From: Thermaceae bacterium
GTDB lineage: Bacteria; Deinococcota; Deinococci; Deinococcales; Marinithermaceae
Assembly: GCA_026985615.1 (NCBI GenBank)
Contig: JALSQD010000027.1
Location: forward strand, 1-47,907
Length of the DNA: 47,907 nt
Direction of reading: 5' to 3'
Shown: positions 1 to 6,939 of the stretch, in pieces
Layout of the letters: each line of letters opens with the position of its first letter
Numbering within the stretch: position 1 is the stretch's first letter
The notes under the pieces: generated by a model
Databases searched by the model: none
The model's input: the letters and a program-made list of their open reading frames with translations, nothing else
Told to the model about the DNA's origin: nothing
Made by a program: the position numbers and the translations under genes

Positions 1-306
1 GAGGGCGCGGTGCTCGTCTACTCGCCGCACACCACGGCGGGGATCGTGGTCCAGGAGGGGGCCGACCCCGACGTGGCCCACGACCTGCTGCTGCGGCTGG
101 CCGAGCTGGCCCCGCACCGCCACCCCGGCGACCGCCACGCCGAGGGAAACAGCGACGCTCACCTCAAGACCGCGCTCGTGGGCAACGCCCAGGTGGTTCC
201 GGTGAGCGGCGGCCGGCTTGCGCTGGGGACCTGGCAGCAGGTCTTCCTGGCCGAGTTCGACGGCCCACGCACGCGGCAGGTGTGGGTGACGGTGGTGGGG
301 GTGTAG
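1..306 (+). CDS. YjbQ/UPF0047 family protein, 3' part
   Basis: The reading frame is open from the first base, so this is the C-terminal 101 residues of a gene that starts outside the window. Family features seen are the strand YSPHTTAGIVVQEG near the start, the His/Asp-rich stretch HRHPGDRHAEGNSDAHLK, and a C-terminal segment containing LGTWQQVFLAEFDGPR. Proteins of this family are about 130-140 residues, so some 35 residues are missing. YjbQ proteins have been linked to thiamin phosphate synthase activity, but the physiological role is unsettled. The family match is strong and the function is weak. The gene ends in TAG and is followed by a long non-coding stretch. Confidence 0.85.
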   Translation, partial: EGAVLVYSPHTTAGIVVQEGADPDVAHDLLLRLAELAPHRHPGDRHAEGNSDAHLKTALVGNAQVVPVSGGRLALGTWQQVFLAEFDGPRTRQVWVTVVGV

Positions 307-350
307 TGCGTACGTAGTTACGTAGTGCGTGGTGCATGGTGGTGTGTAGC
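304..350 (+). repeat. short TACGTAGT/GCGTGGTGC-type repeat tract after a stop codon
   Basis: Immediately after the yjbQ stop codon the sequence runs through overlapping copies of TACGTAGT and GTGCGTGGTGC. A closely similar tract follows the anmK stop codon at 29223-29254. Both begin within a few bases of a stop codon. This looks like a dispersed low-complexity element; its role is unknown. Confidence 0.5.
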
Positions 351-768
351 CTGTGGCTTGTGGTTGGCCAATCAACGGCAACGAAACGTCGGCTTCCCGC
401 CCAGCGTGGTCTCGCTCGCTAAATATGCTCACTCGCCCGGGGATACGGGAAAACGGGAGGCAGGAGGTGGGGTGTGGGAGATAGGTTTTGTTCGAAGAGG
501 TTTGCTGATGAAGTTGTGGGCAGTACGCCGGCACGAAGCTTGATTTTCCCACCTCCCACCCCCTACAACCCACGTCCCGGCGAAGCCGACCCATCAGACC
601 CATGCCGCGCACGGAATCCACGGTTGAGTTGCCGCGAAAAGAAAACTCCCTCCCCTTGAGGGTCGTGGGCGTTGCCAAAACCAGGCTACGGTCCCCATTT
701 CTTGGTCGGCCCGTCACCTACGCCTCCGTCCGCCTCACCTCGCCGGTAGAAAAAAAGAAGTTCGCCCC
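351..768. other. gene-poor stretch of about 420 bases
   Basis: No reading frame here has convincing coding character. Near 460-570 there is an imperfect inverted repeat: an AGGAGGTGGGG-like arm and a CCCACCTCCCACCCC-like arm, some 80 bases apart. No tRNA, riboswitch or strong terminator could be recognised. The stretch separates the plus-strand yjbQ end from the minus-strand DUF92 gene end. Confidence 0.4.
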
Positions 769-1413
769 TTAGGTCAGCATCCAGGAAAGCAGGCCCGCGG
801 CGGTGGTGGCCACGGCGTTGTTGACGTCGTTGGTCCACCAGCGCAATCGTTCCTCGAGCGGGCCGGTGAGCGTGTCGAGCACGGCGCCGAAGACGCCGGC
901 GACGAAGACCGCACCACCGTGGCGTCCGCCGAAGAGGAGGGCCATCAGCCCCGCCCCCAGCGCGAGCGCCAGCGTGCCGGGCAGGCTCACCGCGGCGTTG
1001 GTGCCGCCGGGCACGCGCCCGCGGCCCGGCCGCCAGGCCCAGCGCACTCGGCCGCCGAACTCACTGGCCAGCGTGTCGGCCAGCGCCGCCGCGACCGCGC
1101 CGTAAAAGAAGACTGGTCCCAGCAGCACGCCGCCCAGCCCCGCGGGTAGGCCGTTGGCCAGCACCTGGGCGGCGGTGCGCCCCTTGCGGTCGCGCGAGCG
1201 GGGGTTCGTTCGGGTGGCCAGGCTGCCCAAGGCCACGAAGAACAGGAGGGCAGCGGAGGTGCTCAACCCTCCCGACCACCAGGCCAGCGCTCCGACGAGC
1301 GCGGCGGCCAGCCCCGCACTTGGTCGGAGCCAGCCCAGGGCCACGCTCAGCCCGCCCAGCAGCCCGCCCAGCAGAGGCCCTAGAGGGTAGAAGAGTACGT
1401 ACTTGAGGTCCAT
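769..1413 (-). CDS. DUF92 family integral membrane protein
   Basis: A 214-residue hydrophobic protein with about six membrane segments. It carries the DUF92 (TIGR00297) family motifs: GRTAAQVLANGLPA near residue 80, ADTLASEFG near 112, GTNAAVSLPGTLA near 137 and a C-terminal NDVNNAVAT. The family includes the plant VTE6 phytyl-phosphate kinase; the bacterial members are mostly uncharacterised, so a prenyl- or phytyl-phosphate kinase role is possible but unproven. Its ATG overlaps the TAA of the upstream rel gene by one base (TAATG), so the two are almost certainly translationally coupled. Their pairing does not itself suggest a shared function. Confidence 0.85.
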   Translation of the reverse strand: MDLKYVLFYPLGPLLGGLLGGLSVALGWLRPSAGLAAALVGALAWWSGGLSTSAALLFFVALGSLATRTNPRSRDRKGRTAAQVLANGLPAGLGGVLLGPVFFYGAVAAALADTLASEFGGRVRWAWRPGRGRVPGGTNAAVSLPGTLALALGAGLMALLFGGRHGGAVFVAGVFGAVLDTLTGPLEERLRWWTNDVNNAVATTAAGLLSWMLT

Positions 1414-3617
1414 TAGCTGCGGCGGACGACGCGCACGTCGGGGATCTTTCGCAGTGCTTCTTGGTAGCGCACGAGCTCTTCTTCGTTGCTCACCTCAAGC
1501 CGGATACGCATGCGTGCAGTCTGGCCGCTCACCTGGGTGTCGGCGCCCAGTACGCTCTTGCCCAGACCGGCGAAGACGTCCATTACGTCGCGCAAGAGGC
1601 CAGGGCGATCGGCGGCCTCGAGGTGGATCTCTACCACGAAGTGGCCGCGCTGGCTGGTGTCCCAGCTGGCGGCGATGCAACGCTCGGGCTCTGTCCGCAG
1701 GAGCCGGCGCATGTTGGGGCAGTCGGCGCGGTGCACGGTCACGCCACGTCCGCGGGTGACGTAGCCGAGGATGGCGTCGCCGCGAACCGGCTTGCAGCAG
1801 CTTGCCAACTTAATGGGTGCTTGCAAGTGGCCCTCGAGCAAAACGCCGCTGGGCCGGGGCGGGGCCTTGGCGGCAGGTTTGGGTTTTGCGCGCACCTCGG
1901 CGGGCGCGAGGATGCGGGCCACCTGGTGCGGCGTCACCCGGCCCTGCGCCAGCGCCAGGTAGAGGTCCTCGGGGCTCTTGGGTAGGTGCAGCTTTTCGGC
2001 GGACGTTTCAAGCTCGGCCTCACTGGGCAGGCGCAGGCCACGACGCTTGAAGTATTTTTCGAGCGTGCGCTGCCCCTTGGCCAGCAGCTCGTCGCGCTCG
2101 GCGGCGCGGAAGAAGTGGCGGATCTTCTGGCGGGCCGAGCGCGAGTGGGCGAAGTTGAGCCAGTCCTTGCTGGGGCCGGGCGAGTTCTTGGAGGTGAGGA
2201 TCTCGACGATGTCGCCGTTCTTGAGCTCGTAGCTGAGCGGAACGATCTTGCCGCCCACCTTGGCCCCGATCATGTGGTGGCCCACCTCGGTGTGAATGTG
2301 GTAGGCGAAGTCCACCGGGGTGGAGCCGCGGGGGAGGTCGATGACCTTGCCCTTGGGGGTGAAGACGAAGACGCGGCCCGAGAGGAGGTCGTGCTGCACG
2401 GCCTCGACGAAGTCGCGGCTCGAGGTGAAGTCGCGCTGCCACTGCTGCAGCAGCTCGATCCACTGGATTCGCTGCTTGAGTTGCTCGGGGTCGGTGAGGC
2501 CCTCCTTATAAAGCCAGTGGGCGGCGACGCCGTACTCGGCTACGCGGTGCATCTCGCGGGTGCGGATCTGCACCTCAAGCGGTAGGCCACCGGGGGTGAT
2601 TACGGTGGTGTGAAGTGACTGGTAGCCGTTGGGCTTGGGCTGGGCGATATAGTCCTTGACGCGGCCGGGGATGGGCGGCCACAGCGAGTGGACGAGGCCG
2701 AGGACGTGGTAGCAGACCTGTTTTTCGCGCGAGGCCTGGGCCTCGCTGCTGTCGGTGGGTTTCGGGTCGAGGATCACGCGCAGGGCTAGGAGGTCGTAGA
2801 TTTGCTCGAGCGTCTTGCCCTCGCGCTGCATCTTCTTCCAGATCGAGTAGAGGTGCTTGGTGCGGCCGGAAACGGTGAAGCCGTCTACCGAGAGCCCCAG
2901 GACGTAGTCGCGCTCCAGGGCGTGCTCGAGCGCGCTGCGGGCGTTTTCCACCACCTCGCGGTGGGCCTGGTCGTGGTGCTGCAGGCGCTCGGCCAGCGCG
3001 GCGTACTCCTCGGGGTAAAGGTAGCGAAAGGAAAGGTCCTCGAGCTCCAGCTTGATCTGCCCGATGCCGAGCCGGTGGGCCATAGGGGCGAAGATCTCGA
3101 GCGTTTCCTTGCTGATGCGCCGCTGCTTCTCAGGCGGCATGAACTCAAGCGTGCGCATGTTGTGGGTGCGGTCGGCGAGCTTGACGATGATGATGCGCAG
3201 GTCGCGCGTCATGGCGATAAACATCTGGCGCAGGTTCTCGGCCTGCTGGTCCTCGATGCTCGTCGCCATCTTGGAGAGCTTGGAGACCTTGGTCTCGCCC
3301 TCGACGATGCGGGCCACGTCCTCGCCGAAGCGTTCGCGGATGGTCTCGAAGCTCACCCCTTCCACGTCCTCGACGGTGTCGTGCAGCAGCCCCGCGATGA
3401 GGCTCTCCGGGTCCATCTGTAGCTCGGCCAGGATCTCGGCGACGGCCACGGGGTGGGTGATGTAGGGCTCGCCCGACTTGCGGTACTGGCCGGCGTGGGC
3501 CTCGAAGGCGAAGTCGAGAGCTTCGCGCACCCGCTCGCGCCCCTCGCCGGGCAGGTAGTCCAGCTTGGGCTCGAGCTGCTGCCAGAGGGTGGTGGGGGTG
3601 AAGGTCTGCGTCGTCAT
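1413..3617 (-). CDS. rel: bifunctional (p)ppGpp synthetase/hydrolase (Rel/SpoT)
   Basis: A 734-residue long RelA/SpoT homologue, a cytoplasmic enzyme that makes and hydrolyses the stringent alarmone (p)ppGpp. Visible domains are the HD hydrolase (HDTVED at residues 79-84), the synthetase (GRTKHLYSIWKKM, then KPNGYQSLHTTV and EVQIRT), a TGS domain (VFVFTPKGKVIDLPRGSTPVDFAY), and a C-terminal zinc-finger/ACT region (HRADCPNM, later DRPGLLRDVMDVFAGLGKSV). Both catalytic halves look intact, so bifunctionality is expected. The ATG at 3617 was chosen because a longer in-frame start would overlap the tRNA-Leu gene. A -10-like TACACT lies at 3635-3640. The DUF92 gene follows with a 1-nt overlap. Confidence 0.95.
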   Translation of the reverse strand: MTTQTFTPTTLWQQLEPKLDYLPGEGRERVREALDFAFEAHAGQYRKSGEPYITHPVAVAEILAELQMDPESLIAGLLHDTVEDVEGVSFETIRERFGEDVARIVEGETKVSKLSKMATSIEDQQAENLRQMFIAMTRDLRIIIVKLADRTHNMRTLEFMPPEKQRRISKETLEIFAPMAHRLGIGQIKLELEDLSFRYLYPEEYAALAERLQHHDQAHREVVENARSALEHALERDYVLGLSVDGFTVSGRTKHLYSIWKKMQREGKTLEQIYDLLALRVILDPKPTDSSEAQASREKQVCYHVLGLVHSLWPPIPGRVKDYIAQPKPNGYQSLHTTVITPGGLPLEVQIRTREMHRVAEYGVAAHWLYKEGLTDPEQLKQRIQWIELLQQWQRDFTSSRDFVEAVQHDLLSGRVFVFTPKGKVIDLPRGSTPVDFAYHIHTEVGHHMIGAKVGGKIVPLSYELKNGDIVEILTSKNSPGPSKDWLNFAHSRSARQKIRHFFRAAERDELLAKGQRTLEKYFKRRGLRLPSEAELETSAEKLHLPKSPEDLYLALAQGRVTPHQVARILAPAEVRAKPKPAAKAPPRPSGVLLEGHLQAPIKLASCCKPVRGDAILGYVTRGRGVTVHRADCPNMRRLLRTEPERCIAASWDTSQRGHFVVEIHLEAADRPGLLRDVMDVFAGLGKSVLGADTQVSGQTARMRIRLEVSNEEELVRYQEALRKIPDVRVVRRS

Positions 3618-3675
3618 CGGCTCGGGTAGCCCTAAGTGTAGCACGGGATATGCAGGCTTTTGAATAAAGCAGAAA

Positions 3676-3693
3676 CCCCGCCCGAAGGCGGGG
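3676..3693 (-). terminator. terminator downstream of tRNA-Leu
   Basis: A perfect 7-bp stem CCCCGCC/GGCGGGG with a TTCG tetraloop, followed by TTT on the minus strand. It lies just after the encoded CCA end of the tRNA and ahead of the rel promoter, so it ends the tRNA transcript. Confidence 0.85.
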
Positions 3694-3698
3694 AGGGT

Positions 3699-3786
3699 TG
3701 GTGCCGGGAAGGGGACTTGAACCCCTACGGCCTTAGCGGCCACTAGCCCCTCAAGCTAGCGCGTCTACCAATTCCGCCATCCCGGC
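3699..3786 (-). tRNA. tRNA-Leu(GAG), CCA end encoded
   Basis: On the minus strand the acceptor arms GCCGGGA and TCCCGGC pair. The D-arm contains AATTGGTAGA, the anticodon stem CTAGC/GCTAG encloses loop TTGAGGG (anticodon GAG, reading CUC/CUU), a long variable arm is present as in class II tRNAs, and the T-loop GTTCAAGTC is normal. The 3' CCA is encoded. A terminator follows. Confidence 0.95.
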
Positions 3787-3873
3787 GCGTAGCGCGCAAG
3801 ATTTATGGTATCGGGCCCCGGGCGGGGTGTCAAGAACGACTTGCGCCCGCCTGATAGGGCGCGGTGGGGCCGG

Positions 3874-5259
3874 CTACGGTGTGGTCGCCTCGAGCACGCC
3901 CAGCCAGTTAACGCCGTCGTATTCAATCCGGTTGGCGAAGCGAATGGCGTATTCAGCCCGGTCAGGCAAGGCTGGGTCGCGCAGGGCCAGGCCCAGCCGC
4001 CACGCGCCCGCAGGCGGCGCCTCGAGGCCTTCGGCGGTGAAGGTTAGCCGCTCTCCCGGAGCCACCTGGCGCAGGTCGAAGTTTAACGGCAGCTCTTTTG
4101 TGACCTCTTCTTGCGCGAGCACCAAGATGGCGTCGTAGTTTCGCTTGAGGCGGCCGAAGCCGTCGTTGCGCACGGTCAGCCGGAACTTCCAGCCCTCCTT
4201 CGCCGACGGCGCGGTCCAGGCTGCCTCCTCGACGACCAGCCGATATCCGAGTCGGGCGGCGATCTCGTCGTAGACGCCGTCGCGCTTCCAGCCGTCCAGC
4301 ATCTCAGGATGGTAGTCGGCATTCAGATAGTCAACGTGGGCCCGTTCCATCTCGGCCAGGGCGTTCTCGCCGGCGCTGCGGGCTGGGTCGTCTTCGTCTG
4401 CTGGCGCGCAGCTTTCGCCGCCGTAGGGCAAGTATTCGTTTTCGGCGTAGACGAATCCGCGCCACTCTTCTAGGCGCTCGGGAGGCTGGTTCGGGTAGGT
4501 GCCCACGTCGTCAGCGCTGGAGAGGAAGCAGTCGTTGTGGTGGGCGATGCGGGCACGCAGGCCCGCGTCCTCCGCGAAGCCGCTCACGGGCTTGGGCGGA
4601 GGCGGCACGTCTTCGTCGCCGGTGGAGTAGATGTCGCCAAGGTAACGCGCCTTGTCCGCTGGGTAGCGCACGGCAACGGGCACATCGGTACCGGCGAGCG
4701 CGTCCAGAAGCTGATCCAGTACGTAGGCCTTTTCCGCCGTGCCGTCGTGGCAGACTTCGGTCGCCTCCCAGCAGTGCCACTCGCCCCAGCGTCCCAGAAA
4801 GCCCGCCTGCAACACCGCGATCACGTCGGCATTCTTCCGGATTAGCGGGGCCAGTAGATCGAGGTCGGCGGTGATGACGTTCCAGTCGGTGTCGCCGTTT
4901 TCGCTGTAGCGAAAGCGAAGGATTAGTTTCAAACCGGTTTTGCGCACCATGTCGAAGCCTGCTTGCAATTGCCCTAGCTCGTCTTCGGTCAACGCTCGGT
5001 CCACTGGCAGGTAGGTGGCGTCGGCGTAGGCTAGGGTCAAGCCGCGTTCGTTGCGCACGTAGGCGTAACCGTTGGCGTCGGAATGCCAGAGGTCTATGTT
5101 TGCACCGTCGTAAAAGCCGCGGCCGGGGTTGAGAATGTTCTCTGTCGGCGGCAACGCTGCCGGCCGGACGATCAACCAGCCATCGCCTACCTGCTCCTGG
5201 CCGGAAGTGCAACCGGAGAGTATGAGCACGGTAAGCAGAGCGATGGCCACCTTACGCAT
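3874..5259 (-). CDS. DUF4874/DUF4832 domain lipoprotein
   Basis: A 461-residue exported protein. A type II signal peptide with lipobox LSGC places the lipidated cysteine at residue 17. The N-terminal part (NPGRGFYDGANID, then a TIM-barrel-like stretch LKLILRFRYSENG and FLGRWGEWHCW) fits DUF4874. The C-terminal part (HVDYLNADYHPEMLDGWKRDGVYDEIAARLGYRL, then a beta-rich tail) fits DUF4832. Such proteins resemble glycoside hydrolases in fold, but no substrate is known; a surface polysaccharide role is a guess. A -10-like TAAAAT (5269-5274) lies nine bases before the ATG, giving a very short leader. It appears to be transcribed alone. Confidence 0.8.
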   Translation of the reverse strand: MRKVAIALLTVLILSGCTSGQEQVGDGWLIVRPAALPPTENILNPGRGFYDGANIDLWHSDANGYAYVRNERGLTLAYADATYLPVDRALTEDELGQLQAGFDMVRKTGLKLILRFRYSENGDTDWNVITADLDLLAPLIRKNADVIAVLQAGFLGRWGEWHCWEATEVCHDGTAEKAYVLDQLLDALAGTDVPVAVRYPADKARYLGDIYSTGDEDVPPPPKPVSGFAEDAGLRARIAHHNDCFLSSADDVGTYPNQPPERLEEWRGFVYAENEYLPYGGESCAPADEDDPARSAGENALAEMERAHVDYLNADYHPEMLDGWKRDGVYDEIAARLGYRLVVEEAAWTAPSAKEGWKFRLTVRNDGFGRLKRNYDAILVLAQEEVTKELPLNFDLRQVAPGERLTFTAEGLEAPPAGAWRLGLALRDPALPDRAEYAIRFANRIEYDGVNWLGVLEATTP

Positions 5260-5395
5260 CGGTCGTTAATTTTACCGGTTTTGGGAGAGCCGCTCACCGC
5301 AAAGCTGTTGCTTCGGGTGCAGCCGTGCTTTTACTGTTTCTGGCGCTTTGTTTGGCGACAGCTTACCAGCTTTCCCCGCCGCCTCCACAGCCTTA

Positions 5396-6243
5396 GAAGC
5401 CGCCGTTTGCAGAGCCGCCCGCGCTCTGGGCGCGGATGTCGTAACCGCTGCCCATCAGGCAGGTGGCCGACGCAGCGCTCGCGTCCTCGGGCGGTTGGAA
5501 GTGATGGATTGCCGGTCCGGCGTAGGGACCGGGGTCAAAGCGAAACCGTGCGTAGAAGCCGGTGAGGAGAAAGACCAGCAGCGCAAGGAGCAGCACCCGG
5601 AGTGTGGGGTCGACGGGTAGGCGTGGTGGTACGAACAGGACAGCCGGCCAGGTGGGCTGGGGATCGCCCGGAGTTCGGGGGAAGGGTGCGAGCGTAATTG
5701 AAGGTAAGCGTATGCGCGCCGGCAGGCGTGAGCGGAAGGTGGGTTGCCGTGCCCACATGGCCACAGAAAACCCGTCCCCACCGTGTCTGCGCGAAGCGCG
5801 CGGGGGGTGGAGGTGGACGGTGTGGATTGGAAGGTTCCGGTCGTTGCGGGTCACGTTCCAGTCGAGACGGGCGTGCTCGCCTGCGCGCGCCGCGGCGTAA
5901 AGGTGCGTGGCCCCGAAGGTACGGTGCGTTCGGGCTAGCTTGGGTAGACGCACAGCGAACCTCTGCCTTCGCGCCCGAGCCAGGGCTTGGGCCGACCGTC
6001 CAGACGGCGTCTTCGACCGTGTAAGCGATGCGGCCGAGGCTCGCCGCGCCGGTGGTCGCTGGCGATCGGATGTGTAGGCCGCGGTAGGTGCCATGATTGA
6101 TGGCGACGTTCTCGACTCGTACTCGCAAGTTTTCCTCGATGGGGCTCGAGCTAGATGCAAGCCACAAAGTCCTCGATAGTCTTTCCGGCCAGGGCTGGAC
6201 GCCCAAAAAGCGCTAGGAAGACAAGAAACAATCCCCTTACCAC
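5396..6243 (-). pseudogene. frameshifted remnant of a DUF2207 membrane protein gene
   Basis: No single frame is intact here, but pieces of a DUF2207 protein appear in order in three frames. A GTG at 6243 overlapping the lemA stop begins a signal peptide (GLFLVFLALFGRPALA) and the start of the mature protein (KTIEDFVACI), then hits TAG at 6151-6153. A second frame gives NLRVRVENVAINHGTYRGLH (about 6140-6080). A third gives ARLDWNVTRNDRNLPIHTV (about 5870-5815), like the family's LYWNVTGNDWDVPI. The second frame returns with LTPAGAHTLTFNYARTLPP, and the third with a membrane segment (LRVLLLALLVFLLTGFYARF) and DPGPYAG...FQPPEDASAA (about 5600-5470). The rest of the protein is absent. At least three frameshifts and one stop are needed. 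DUF2207 genes commonly sit beside lemA. Confidence 0.75.
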
Positions 6244-6776
6244 TCGACCTCCGGTGACCGGGCTTCGGTCGCTAGTGGCAGTTCAAAGTAGCGGGCTGGG
6301 GTGAAGCCGAAGGAACGAGCCAGGTACATAGCCGGGAAGGATTCGAGCAACGTATTGTAGGCCCGTACCGAACCGTTGTAGTGCCGCCGCGCCTGCTGCA
6401 GCGCCCCTTCTACCTCGACGAGCTGTCGCTGCAGGCTGAGAAAGTTGGTGCTGGCCTTCAGCTCGGGGTAGGCCTCGGCCACCGCGAGCAGGCGCTCGAG
6501 TTCGCGGCTCAGTTCGGCCTCCTCCTCCAGATCGGGTGCGCCGCGGCTGCGCAGCCGCGCCACCCGCTCGATCAGCCCCCGCTCGTGTCGGGCGTAGGCC
6601 CCCACGGCGTCGACGAGCACCGGCACCAGGTCGTGCCGGCGTTGGAGCCGAACCTCTATCCCGGACCAGGCTTCTTTTACGGCGTTACGTGCTGCCACGA
6701 GTCGGTTGAAAAACCAGCCGGTGTAGAGCAGCAGGAGGCCGAGGAGCGCCCACAGATAGGCCGAAACGGCGAGCAC
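6237..6776 (-). CDS. lemA: LemA family membrane-anchored protein
   Basis: A 179-residue protein with one N-terminal membrane segment (residues about 4-24) followed by a long helical domain. Family hallmarks are FNRLVAARNAVKEAWSGIEVRLQRRHDLVPVLVDAV, TNFLSLQRQLVEVEGALQQARRHYNGSVRAYNTLLESFP and a terminal PARYFEL. LemA proteins have an outward-facing helical bundle and an unknown biochemical role; they are often encoded with a DUF2207 membrane protein. Here that partner, directly downstream and originally overlapping by 7 nt, is a pseudogene, so LemA is probably an orphan. It is divergent from the collagen-like gene across an AT-rich intergenic stretch. Confidence 0.9.
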   Translation of the reverse strand: MLAVSAYLWALLGLLLLYTGWFFNRLVAARNAVKEAWSGIEVRLQRRHDLVPVLVDAVGAYARHERGLIERVARLRSRGAPDLEEEAELSRELERLLAVAEAYPELKASTNFLSLQRQLVEVEGALQQARRHYNGSVRAYNTLLESFPAMYLARSFGFTPARYFELPLATEARSPEVEW

Positions 6777-6779
6777 ACC

Positions 6780-6930
6780 GCATTTTACCCCGCTTCATTT
6801 TTATTTTTTAATATGTTTTTTACACCTCAAAAAAGTACATATGACTAAATATAAGAGGTGGGCTATTCAAGCGGGTAGGCCTAAATGAAGGTAAGAAGCT
6901 GAGAAATTTTATGCCCACATTGGAGAAGGA
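6780..6930. promoter_or_regulatory. AT-rich divergent promoter region
   Basis: About 70 bases (6780-6850) are strongly AT-rich in an otherwise GC-rich sequence, with T-runs and A-runs. This is the only room for the promoters of lemA (minus) and the collagen-like gene (plus). No single -35/-10 pair can be chosen with confidence. Confidence 0.45.
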
Positions 6931-6939
6931 GGTGTTAGG

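Noticed and set aside
325..659. Two small open frames after the yjbQ end
   Set aside because: No ribosome sites, one covers a repeat tract, and neither resembles a protein family.
3618..3743. N-terminal extension of rel through the tRNA-Leu
   Set aside because: It would translate the tRNA and its terminator; the ATG at 3617 with a -10 box upstream is a better start.
5393..6160. 255-residue frame taken as a real gene
   Set aside because: Only parts match a protein family, and the matching parts before and between lie in other frames, so a pseudogene fits better.
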